From Candidatus Kapaibacterium sp. (lineage in GTDB: Bacteria; Bacteroidota; Ignavibacteria; Kapaibacteriales; UBA2268): DNA of 64,000 bases. Shown here piece by piece: positions 54,339-61,061 of the stretch (positions within the stretch are counted from its first letter, which is position 1; every line of letters starts with the position of its first letter). The notes below the pieces were generated by a model. It was not told where the DNA came from, made no database searches, and worked only from the letters and a program-made list of their open reading frames with translations. The position numbers and the translations under genes were made by a program. The stretch is taken from contig CP058732.1 of assembly GCA_013414795.1 (NCBI GenBank), forward strand, positions 2,581,737 to 2,645,736, in the 5' to 3' direction.

Positions 54339-54863
54339 TTATGTTTTGTCATTATTATCATCATTTAAAAGCGAATATCTTTCGTTCAGCCTTTCAAGAA
54401 TTTTTCCGTAACGGTTCCGAATTTCGTTCTTCTGAATTTCGGCAATTGTCTCTCTTATTTCAACAAACTTGGTTATACATATTGATAACAATCGGTGGTA
54501 AAAATCCATCGAAGAGAGCAAATCCTCTCGATTTAGGCTTGAGTCCAAGTCCTTTAAATATTCTCTCCAAAGGAATTCGAAAATGTTAACAGCCAACCAT
54601 AACTCCAAGCCTTGTATCGAACGAATTTTGATTATTTCTTTTATACTTTCTTGAAATTCCTTGGATTCCGTATCTCCATTGCTTAATCCATCCAGTATCT
54701 TACCAGCATTTTGATATAAAGAATACCCAACGGGGTTTGTGAATGCCTCTTCTTTCTTGCTGATGTAAACACGGGAAGGCTCTGGGTAATGGCTAATCAA
54801 CCATTTAAACCATTCGTCCACAAGTCCCGAACGATTCTCTTTTATGAACTCAATAAATTTCAT
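54339..54863 (-). CDS. RsbRD N-terminal-domain protein associated with dsr
   Basis: The 174-residue all-helical soluble protein matches the RsbRD N-terminal globin-like domain: FIKENRSGLVDEWFKWLISHYPE, NPVGYSLYQNAGKILDGL, ELWLAVNIFEFLWREYL. In stressosome proteins this domain senses signals. Free copies are often found directly before dsrM in sulfate reducers, so the arrangement here is typical. It probably senses or regulates sulfur respiration, but the ligand is unknown. A long A/T-rich leader separates it from the phage cassette. Confidence 0.85.
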   Translation of the reverse strand: MKFIEFIKENRSGLVDEWFKWLISHYPEPSRVYISKKEEAFTNPVGYSLYQNAGKILDGLSNGDTESKEFQESIKEIIKIRSIQGLELWLAVNIFEFLWREYLKDLDSSLNREDLLSSMDFYHRLLSICITKFVEIRETIAEIQKNEIRNRYGKILERLNERYSLLNDDNNDKT

Positions 54864-55099
54864 TTACTTATCAATTTACTACCAAACTAATTTAGCATTG
54901 ATTGAAATTAGATTGGTTCATCAAACAATGTTTTGTATTTTTTATGTTGATAATAAAGGAAAGATTACTTCGCCCAACTATTCGAAGAAGTGAAAATTGG
55001 AACAAAAAAACACCCCCTTGCTTTTTATCCGAAATAATAACTTAACAAACCTTGGGGGTGTTCAAAATTGCTTTACTACAATTTGATTTGCTTAGCAAT
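54864..55099. other. Intergenic region between dsr operon and phage cassette
   Basis: This A/T-rich spacer holds the presumed promoter for rsbRD-dsrMKJO on the minus strand and a terminator for the phage-derived operon. No exact TAnnTTTG box is found and no gene is seen. Confidence 0.5.
55004..55062 (-). terminator. Terminator closing the phage-derived operon
   Basis: On the minus strand CACCCCC pairs with GGGGGTG, directly followed by a seven-T run. A ~37-base A/T-rich loop lies between. It falls just after the portal gene, so the cassette ends there transcriptionally and is insulated from dsr. Confidence 0.7.
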
Positions 55100-56110
55100 T
55101 CAGTGCAAATCGATGACAAATCTCGGATATTCAGATGCTCCGAAGTTCAAATCCACAATGTATCGAATTAATTGGTTCATTGCATTTTGCACGAGCCGTG
55201 TATCCGCCATTATGATTTCCTTGCGTATCTGGAAATGGGTTTGCGAGGCTGCATACGAACCGCCTTCCAGTTCTGTGGTAAGCGTTTGCGACAAAATCGC
55301 CTTTGAAATTTCGTTGTTGGCAAAGCGAATCAGTTCAAGATACAATTCCACAGACGAACTTCGGTTCGGTTCGTGAAGTTCCAATTTGACATCCATCGGT
55401 GCAACAAGAATTGCATCTTCGTAGATGCTATCCAAGTCGCTGGCTAATTGCCGAATCTCCTCGTTTGTTGCACCCCTTTGGTATTGACCAATCAAGATTG
55501 GCATACCATAACGCTCTGTGAAATTTACCCAAAAGCGAAGCCCTCCATTTTTAAATGTTACTGGCCAGTAACATTTTGCAAGTAGTGAATGCCCGTAGGG
55601 GTTGATTGCAGTTGCTTCGTGTTGAACAAGGATGATTTTATACTCGGGTATTTCCTCGGTTTCGTTGCCAAATTTCCCTTTGTAAATCAAGTTCCCGTCG
55701 ATATCAAAACCGAACCATTCTTGCGGTCTGGCTTTCAATTCCCTTGGAATCAAATATTGACCATCTTGCCCCCAAATGATTTCAATTGGCTGAAAGCCAA
55801 ACAAGGGTGCCTCGAGTATGTCCGATTCAATTTGATATACATCGAGACGCTCGAATATTGAACGAACCAGTTCGAACACTTCCCCGCTCGATTTGCCTTG
55901 CTCGATGTTCCACGCTAACGAAAGCACACCGCTCTTCCTCGATTGAATACAACTCCAAACGTGGGCATCGTTCTTCAACTCTCGATAAACTTCTATTCCC
56001 CGACCAATCTTCCGCAAAATTGTGTCGGGATTTGGAAGCAGATTCGTGAGCCGATAATACAAATTGTATGTATCCTGCAACAACTTTTCCTTTGCTTTCT
56101 TCGGATTCAT
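55100..56110 (-). CDS. Phage portal protein (Mu gp29-like, DUF935), short form
   Basis: The 336-residue protein matches DUF935: LKNDAHVWSCIQSRKSGVL, DVYQIESDILEAPLFGFQPIEIIW, HGxS-like YGHSLLAKCYWPV, NFTERYGMPILIGQY and MADTRLVQNAMNQLIRYIVDLNFG. Portals form the dodecameric DNA gate of the capsid. Mu gp29 is much longer; here the C-terminal ~150 residues are missing, although the frame ends cleanly. It is the last gene of the cassette and has a good AGGAG site before its ATG. No terminase gene is adjacent. Confidence 0.85.
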   Translation of the reverse strand: MNPKKAKEKLLQDTYNLYYRLTNLLPNPDTILRKIGRGIEVYRELKNDAHVWSCIQSRKSGVLSLAWNIEQGKSSGEVFELVRSIFERLDVYQIESDILEAPLFGFQPIEIIWGQDGQYLIPRELKARPQEWFGFDIDGNLIYKGKFGNETEEIPEYKIILVQHEATAINPYGHSLLAKCYWPVTFKNGGLRFWVNFTERYGMPILIGQYQRGATNEEIRQLASDLDSIYEDAILVAPMDVKLELHEPNRSSSVELYLELIRFANNEISKAILSQTLTTELEGGSYAASQTHFQIRKEIIMADTRLVQNAMNQLIRYIVDLNFGASEYPRFVIDLH

Positions 56111-56117
56111 ACCGCTC

Positions 56118-56546
56118 CTACTTTATTTTTGCAATCAAAAAACCTAAAGATACACCAACAACAAATGTCCCAATTTTGTCCAGCCAATCTTTCTTTCTAT
56201 CATCCCTGGCAACGACAAATTGTGGAATTCGAAAAGTGTCTGCTTTTCGACTGATTTGAAGTTCAAAAAGATTCTCGGGAAAAGTATATTTCGCCGAAAC
56301 CGTGTCGCTTTTTACGATTGTATCCAGTTCTGCAACAAAGGGTTTTGTCTTGATTATCGTATCACGAACGATTTTTATCCTTGGTTTTGCCTTTTGAATA
56401 ACAATTTTTTCAACTGGCTTTACAATTTCAATCGTATCATACTTTACAATTTCAACTCTTTCGATTGAACTTCTTCGACAAGTTTGGACAATAGCAAAAA
56501 CCACAACAGCAGTAATTAACACTACAAGAATATTACTCGTTTTCAT
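56118..56546 (-). CDS. Spanin-like membrane protein
   Basis: With the ATG at 56546 the 142-residue protein has an N-terminal membrane helix (ILVVLITAVVVFAIVQ), a charged Lys/Ile/Val-rich middle (EIVKPVEKIVIQKAKPRIK) and a second hydrophobic segment at the C-terminus (IGTFVVGVSLGFLIAKI). The position after a probable endolysin gene suggests a lysis or envelope-spanning role, but no defined family is recognised. It overlaps the preceding coiled-coil gene by 14 bp. Confidence 0.4.
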   Translation of the reverse strand: MKTSNILVVLITAVVVFAIVQTCRRSSIERVEIVKYDTIEIVKPVEKIVIQKAKPRIKIVRDTIIKTKPFVAELDTIVKSDTVSAKYTFPENLFELQISRKADTFRIPQFVVARDDRKKDWLDKIGTFVVGVSLGFLIAKIK

Positions 56547-56832
56547 AGCAAGATTTTGCATATTGTTTATACAAAATTTCGTAGAACAAATCGAAACGTT
56601 GGTTCAATTCAAACAGCCTTTGCTCCAAAGCAGAGATACTTGCCAAAGTTTGTTGCTCAACGAGTTCAATACGGTTTTCCAATGCAAGCAAGCGTCGTTC
56701 ATCTTGTAATCTTGCTCGAAAATTATCTCTTTGTTGGCGAACGATTTCCTTTCGAATTTTGATTAGCATTGTGATAATCGAAACGAACGTTCCGATTGTT
56801 ACTCCGATAATTTGAATTATTCCCGTTTCCAT
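56533..56832 (-). CDS. Small membrane-anchored coiled-coil protein, phage-type
   Basis: The 99-residue protein has one N-terminal helix (IIQIIGVTIGTFVSIITMLI) and a long coiled coil (RARLQDERRLLALENRIELVEQ, then ISALEQRLFELNQRF). The ATG at 56832 follows GGAGAAGG. Proteins of this shape occur in phage lysis cassettes, as holin partners or spanins, and in Bacteroidota prophages, but no specific family can be named. Confidence 0.5.
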   Translation of the reverse strand: METGIIQIIGVTIGTFVSIITMLIKIRKEIVRQQRDNFRARLQDERRLLALENRIELVEQQTLASISALEQRLFELNQRFDLFYEILYKQYAKSCYENE

Positions 56833-56986
56833 TCCTTCTCCGAAATCTTTTTGTGTAAAGTATGTTCAAAATATCTTCGAACGAAAGATTATCGTGTACA
56901 CGCTCGAAAACTAAATATCCAATTGTACTATCGAGCGACTCATCGGTAGAGTGCTCCAATATAAAGTCTTCCGCTGGCAATACCAT
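56723..56986 (-). CDS. Doubtful small reading frame bridging two phage genes
   Basis: An 87-codon frame fills a ~107-bp gap, but overlaps the preceding gene by 47 bp and the following gene by 110 bp. The first ~50 codons (EDFILEHSTDESLDSTIGYLVFERV) look protein-like. The second half (Arg/Asn-rich RRRNGNGNNSNYRS) is probably the out-of-frame shadow of the coiled-coil gene. It may be a short real gene or an old frameshift. Confidence 0.25.
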   Translation of the reverse strand: MVLPAEDFILEHSTDESLDSTIGYLVFERVHDNLSFEDILNILYTKRFRRRNGNGNNSNYRSNNRNVRFDYHNANQNSKGNRSPTKR

Positions 56987-57293
56987 TTGGCTCGTATACT
57001 ATTTTGTAATACAAATACGAAGGATAGTATATGTTCAAAAAATACGAATCTTGTTCGTTGTTAACGTTTGCTATTTCAATTTCTTTCAAAAGTTTGCTCG
57101 TCCTTTGATTATTCGACACAATGAATTTGATTTTCCCGTTCAAAATCCCACCGACTTGCCTCCAGGAAAATTCTATGCAAGTGGCTTCCAATCTTTGATT
57201 CACACTGCTTATATTTTCCTCGACAACAAAAGGAATCCAATCCGATTCCCAACGCCGTGCCATCTCCCATTCACGCAAGATTTCAACAACCAT
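56940..57293 (-). CDS. Hypothetical phage-cassette protein
   Basis: The 117-residue soluble protein (LREWEMARRWESDWIPFV, ATCIEFSWRQVGGILNG, NIYYPSYLYYKIVYEPNGIASGRLYI) has no family I recognise. The C-terminal half looks beta-rich, as in small phage tail or virion proteins and in some cell-wall-binding domains. It overlaps the end of the hydrolase gene by 11 bp, so it is co-translated with it. Confidence 0.45.
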   Translation of the reverse strand: MVVEILREWEMARRWESDWIPFVVEENISSVNQRLEATCIEFSWRQVGGILNGKIKFIVSNNQRTSKLLKEIEIANVNNEQDSYFLNIYYPSYLYYKIVYEPNGIASGRLYIGALYR

Positions 57294-57891
57294 CGCTCTT
57301 CCTTTTAAATCCTACAATGCCAATCAAATACATTCGCCCGAGCGGATGGAGTAGGTTCCGCTTCCAACGAAATACTCCTTCGACCCATCTCCCCTTTTCA
57401 GTATCGTATCGACGTGTGTTGAAACCAACAGTTTCGACCCAGCCTTTTCGACCAACTTCAACAATTCGTTCCGTGTGTCCGTGTATCGTATTCCTTTTTA
57501 TCCAAATCACAATATCATCTTGTTCGTACCTAGTCGGAACCTTCTCTCCATTCCGCCTGGCGAACCTAAACACTTCCAGCGAAAGCCCAGTCTTTGGCAA
57601 TGGTATACACATCGGAGAAAAGCCCAACACCTCCACCGCACGTAAGAAGCAAAAGTATTGTCCCCCAACACAATAAGGCGAACCGACCGACAAACCAACA
57701 GCCTTTTGGTACAATCTAATCTTTTTCCCATCGTTTCCGTTCGTGGCTTCAAGAGTGCCAACTTGTTGCAAAACTACCTTGCGTGATTCAAGAAGAATTC
57801 TCTCATTGCATTGCAATAGAAACTTCTCTTGCGATAGAAGGCAATGAACAAACACAATCAGGCAAAATCCTATTGACAAGGCTAATTTCAT
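57283..57891 (-). CDS. Exported peptidoglycan hydrolase candidate (CHAP/NlpC-P60-like endolysin)
   Basis: The 202-residue protein has a signal peptide or signal anchor (KLALSIGFCLIVFVHCLLS). The catalytic-type region has GSPYCVGGQYFCFLRAV, with a candidate Cys, and DIVIWIKRNTIHGHTERIVEV, with a candidate His. This resembles papain-fold CHAP or NlpC/P60 amidases used as phage endolysins. It likely cuts peptidoglycan peptides to release particles. The ATG at 57891 is chosen because stop-base-ATG spacing matches its neighbours; an ATG at 57903 is possible. Confidence 0.55.
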   Translation of the reverse strand: MKLALSIGFCLIVFVHCLLSQEKFLLQCNERILLESRKVVLQQVGTLEATNGNDGKKIRLYQKAVGLSVGSPYCVGGQYFCFLRAVEVLGFSPMCIPLPKTGLSLEVFRFARRNGEKVPTRYEQDDIVIWIKRNTIHGHTERIVEVGRKGWVETVGFNTRRYDTEKGRWVEGVFRWKRNLLHPLGRMYLIGIVGFKRKSDGC

Positions 57892-57892
57892 T

Positions 57893-58183
57893 TCAATTGG
57901 CATATTGTGCTAAATACAAAGCCAGGACAAAGAATCCGAAACAAATGTGCACACCGAGGAAAATCAAACCAAGATTTGGCGTCTCGGGCTTTTCGCTGAA
58001 TTGGACTTTTGTAAAGACAAACGAAGCGAAACTTGAAAAAGCAATCGCAAAGCATTCCAAAAGCGAAGCAAGCAAAATCGTTCGAACTTCGGGTTGCTCC
58101 AATTTTGCAAGAATTGTCGCAATCAAAAATGCAACAACAAGGATTGAATAGCGTTTCAAAAAATTCAACACCGTTTCTTTCAT
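57893..58183 (-). CDS. Three-helix small membrane protein, holin candidate
   Basis: The 96-residue protein has three hydrophobic segments (YSILVVAFLIATIL, LLASLLECFAIAFSSFASFVF, LIFLGVHICFGFFVLALYLAQY). Size, topology and position directly before the probable endolysin gene are those of a phage holin. No sequence family is recognised. The ATG at 58183 lies 1 base after the stop of the DUF1320 gene. Confidence 0.5.
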   Translation of the reverse strand: MKETVLNFLKRYSILVVAFLIATILAKLEQPEVRTILLASLLECFAIAFSSFASFVFTKVQFSEKPETPNLGLIFLGVHICFGFFVLALYLAQYAN

Positions 58184-58184
58184 A

Positions 58185-58619
58185 TCACAACTCCACAAAA
58201 CTATCCAGCAAATCATCATTGAACAAGCGGTTCTCGGGCATTTTATTCACAACAACCGTTGGGCGGACAAAATTGCCAATATTGTCGAGTTGCAAATTCC
58301 CCTCTTGAATTTGTCGCAAAAGATACATTGCATACGACTTTCGCTTGGCAATTGTGGGCGGAAGAAATCCATTGTGATTGTAGTATTCATACAGATTTGC
58401 AATTGCAAGTTCTCGGGCAATGAAATTCACAAGCGAAGGAACTACATCGAAAGGCGTCGGGTATCGACTTCGCAGAAAACTGTCGATTACATCCTTTGCG
58501 TTGTCGATTGCGTATTGCACTCGATTTTGGTCAATTGTAACCCCCGAGGGGTCGCCCGTAATTCGGGCTAACTCCTCGGGACTGAATTCCAATAGTATCT
58601 CATTTAAATTCGTATACAT
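58185..58619 (-). CDS. DUF1320 (Mu gp36-like) head-tail protein
   Basis: The 144-residue protein matches DUF1320: LAEITG-like ELARITGDPSGV, VQYAIDNAKDVIDSFLRSRYPTP, then FIARELAIANLYEY. In Mu-like phages this gene follows the capsid gene and is thought to help head-tail joining. Here the tail genes that would follow are absent. GAGGTAGAG precedes the ATG. Confidence 0.8.
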   Translation of the reverse strand: MYTNLNEILLEFSPEELARITGDPSGVTIDQNRVQYAIDNAKDVIDSFLRSRYPTPFDVVPSLVNFIARELAIANLYEYYNHNGFLPPTIAKRKSYAMYLLRQIQEGNLQLDNIGNFVRPTVVVNKMPENRLFNDDLLDSFVEL

Positions 58620-58631
58620 CTCTACCTCGCT

Positions 58632-58973
58632 TTACGGAACAAGAAGAATACGCACAAACTCGCCAATGTTCGCAGAATTCAATGCTCTTCCGTTAACTTC
58701 CCCAGTGGTGGCAACTTTTGCTCTTCCGTAGGCATCGCTTGCAACTTTGTCACCAGCATTTATAGTTCCGCCAGCCTCGACAATCGCTGTTCCCAACACA
58801 ATAATTCCAGCATACGAACCGCTCGACCATTTTCCGACGCATACTCCGAGTGCCTTCTGATTGTCATCGCAAAGTTTCCCCTGGTAGTCAACAAATCTGT
58901 ATGCTGGCAAATCCATTGTCGCCTTGATTGTCAAAGTCAGTGTCGGTTGAAACGTTTTGCTTGGAATAGCCAT
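58632..58973 (-). CDS. Capsid cement/decoration protein (DUF2190-like)
   Basis: The 113-residue beta-rich protein contains GIIVLGTAIVEAGGTINAGDKVASDAYGRAKVA-type repeats; the key residues are GGxINAGDxV and the ASDAxGRA turn at about residues 70-92. That is the DUF2190 capsid-stabilising family pattern. It lies between capsid and DUF1320 genes, which is the usual place. GGGGGTG precedes the ATG. Confidence 0.7.
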   Translation of the reverse strand: MAIPSKTFQPTLTLTIKATMDLPAYRFVDYQGKLCDDNQKALGVCVGKWSSGSYAGIIVLGTAIVEAGGTINAGDKVASDAYGRAKVATTGEVNGRALNSANIGEFVRILLVP

Positions 58974-58988
58974 ATCACACCCCCTCGA

Positions 58989-59924
58989 TTATGACAAATG
59001 ATTTGTGTTGTAAATCAAAAATCCTGCTTCTGGCGTCGTCGTCAAGATTGCATAGGTATCTGTCGCTCGGATAACTTTGATTTTTCCGCCGTTTTCGAAA
59101 TAAGTATCAACTTCGGGATAGCCTTTCTTTTGCAATAGATAGCCAAAACTTATTCCCATTCGGCTGGTTTTTCCTTTGTCTTCCTCTTCGACATAGGCTA
59201 ACACAATGTTGTCGCCCCAAATGTCGACAAAATCGCTTCCATTTGTCGTATAAACCCCAAGTCCAATGTAAATATTCGGAATTTCCAGCAGTTCGGAAAG
59301 TATTTGTGTGTTGGTTTTTGCAATACCTACTGCTTTGAATTTATCAAGGATTTTGGGATGGAACATCAATGCTCGGTATGTCGATTCCCCAATTACCATC
59401 ACATTTGGATAACGTGAAATTTTTTGCCGAACTGCAACCAAGCCTTCACGTATTTTTAAAATTGGGTCGACATTCTTGGAATAATCATCAAAAGCGTTGG
59501 TGGCTGTGATTTCCATTTTCATTGACGCTGGGTAGTTGTTCGGATTCTGCACATAGTCGGCAATCTGCTTCTCCCGCCCAAGAAGAAGAATATCGACCAA
59601 CTCGTTTGTGGCTTGACGCTCGACTTCGAGGAAATCCGCCATTTCCTCCTCTTCGATGTAATCGAGTGCAACTTCGACGTCACGCTCAATCATTTCGAAG
59701 TCTAAATACTCGATGTCGTTCGATGAAATTCGATTAGATTTGCTCCGTATCGCTCGCACTGTATCCCTTTCGACAAAGGCTTGTTTGCCAAAAACGGGAA
59801 TTTTCCCCTTTCGCTTGTTCACCGTTACGACGGGAAACAAATGGTTGCCGACGAAACCTGGGTTTCGATACTCCTGGGCAATGGAAGTCAATATTGGGTC
59901 AATCAAACGAATTTCTGTTGCCAT
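58989..59924 (-). CDS. Phage major capsid protein
   Basis: The 311-residue protein fits the HK97-type capsid family of Mu-like phages. Features are FVGNHLFPVVTVNKRKGKIP at the N-terminus, DVEVALDYIEEEEMADFL-like helix, VMVIGESTYRALMFHPKILDKF, and the C-terminal beta domain SRMGISFGYLLQKKGYPE. AGGTGG precedes the ATG at 59924, 7 bp after the protease stop. Coding looks intact and there is no sign of decay. Confidence 0.75.
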   Translation of the reverse strand: MATEIRLIDPILTSIAQEYRNPGFVGNHLFPVVTVNKRKGKIPVFGKQAFVERDTVRAIRSKSNRISSNDIEYLDFEMIERDVEVALDYIEEEEMADFLEVERQATNELVDILLLGREKQIADYVQNPNNYPASMKMEITATNAFDDYSKNVDPILKIREGLVAVRQKISRYPNVMVIGESTYRALMFHPKILDKFKAVGIAKTNTQILSELLEIPNIYIGLGVYTTNGSDFVDIWGDNIVLAYVEEEDKGKTSRMGISFGYLLQKKGYPEVDTYFENGGKIKVIRATDTYAILTTTPEAGFLIYNTNHLS

Positions 59925-59931
59925 TTTCCAC

Positions 59932-60855
59932 CTATTGATTTTTTGCCAATTTCAATGCTTCTTCGTATGTCAATTCTGGATTTGATTTCTGCAATTCTTT
60001 TGCTCGGAAGTGTAAACTCAATCTGGATTCGTCTACTCTTCGTCCAGAAAATGCATCTTCGAACGTCGCTTCGTTCCTCGGTCCGATATATTCCCGCTTG
60101 ATTGGCAAAGGTCGCAATTCCGAAACAAATTGCTTTATGCTTTCCAGCAACGAGAAGTTTTCGGGAAGCAAGTCGACTTTGTTCTTTTTCACGAAATCGT
60201 CGACTTTCGCCGAGTTTTCGAGTATTTGAACAAGCAAATCCTGTTGCGCTGGACGAAACAGAATGTATTCACTCGAATCGTTAATGCGACGCACAAATTC
60301 GCGGAAACTTCGGGCAAGAGACTCGTGGTGGGTCTTTTGCAGTTCCTGTTGGAGGGCATCGTTCTGGCGGGCAAGTTGGAGGTTCTCTTCTTCGAGGCGA
60401 CGAATCTCTTGCCGCAGTTCCGCAAACTCGATTGGTTCGCTCCTGTATTCAAAACTTGTGCTTTCGTCGAACTCCACGAATGAAATTGGTCGCAATCCGC
60501 TTACTGCTGGCGTTTCCCCGCCCAGCAAACCAATGTGTCGCAGCATCAAATCTGGATTGAGCGAAATTGAAACGCGACGAAACCGCCCAGCGTTAATCTC
60601 GTCGATTATCTCGCTTGCAAGCGATTTCAGTTTTGCGTATAGTTTGGTCCCTCGACGCGCAAGCCGTTCGACCCAACCGTAGGCTGGCGAATCCGTCTGT
60701 GGGTGTCCCTTTACCAGGGGCGCCTCGAAAGACGAATCGCTCTCCACCCGCTCGTTGTATTGTCGGGCGATACGGTCGAGGTCGCTTTCCGTGAAGGTTT
60801 GAGTTCGTCCTTTGCTGTCGGTAAATGTTCCCGTGCGAAATACTTCAATCCACAT
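59932..60855 (-). CDS. Prohead protease/scaffold (Mu gpI-like)
   Basis: The 307-residue protein has an N-terminal protease-type domain (FTESDLDRIARQYNE, PLVKGHPQTDSPAYGWVERL, FRRVSISLNPDL) and a coiled-coil scaffold region (LRQEIRRLEEENLQLARQND). A Lys/Asn-rich tail follows. Mu-like phages fuse these functions to build and mature the head. The ATG at 60855 is chosen because GGTGG precedes it; an in-frame TTG 78 bp earlier is less likely. It is the first gene of the cassette. Confidence 0.65.
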   Translation of the reverse strand: MWIEVFRTGTFTDSKGRTQTFTESDLDRIARQYNERVESDSSFEAPLVKGHPQTDSPAYGWVERLARRGTKLYAKLKSLASEIIDEINAGRFRRVSISLNPDLMLRHIGLLGGETPAVSGLRPISFVEFDESTSFEYRSEPIEFAELRQEIRRLEEENLQLARQNDALQQELQKTHHESLARSFREFVRRINDSSEYILFRPAQQDLLVQILENSAKVDDFVKKNKVDLLPENFSLLESIKQFVSELRPLPIKREYIGPRNEATFEDAFSGRRVDESRLSLHFRAKELQKSNPELTYEEALKLAKNQ

Positions 60856-60976
60856 AAAACCACCATTTTGTTCAACAAGAGCGAATTCATTTTCGCTCGA
60901 ATGCAAAACTATCCGACCTTTGGACCACACCAAAAGAAACCATTTTGAAATTATTTCAAAATTGTTTCAAATGATT

Positions 60977-61005
60977 GTAGGGGGCGAATGATTATTCGCC
61001 CCTAC
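60977..61005. repeat. Imperfect palindrome GTAGGGGGCGAAT/ATTCGCCCCTAC
   Basis: Two 12-13 bp arms flank the 4-base spacer GATT; one arm has a single additional G. The element sits in the intergenic gap between phage cassette and DUF262 gene. It resembles dispersed hairpin repeats of many bacterial chromosomes. Whether it is multi-copy here cannot be told from one occurrence. Confidence 0.6.
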
Positions 61006-61061
61006 GAAAATTTTCGCAAAATTTGTATTTTTAAATTTTAGCAAAAAGCGAAGAAGGAAGA

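Noticed and set aside
54864-61061. att-site direct repeats flanking the phage cassette
   Set aside because: The terminator at 55.0 kb and hairpin at 60.98 kb were compared; they share no direct repeat and no integrase or tRNA is nearby.
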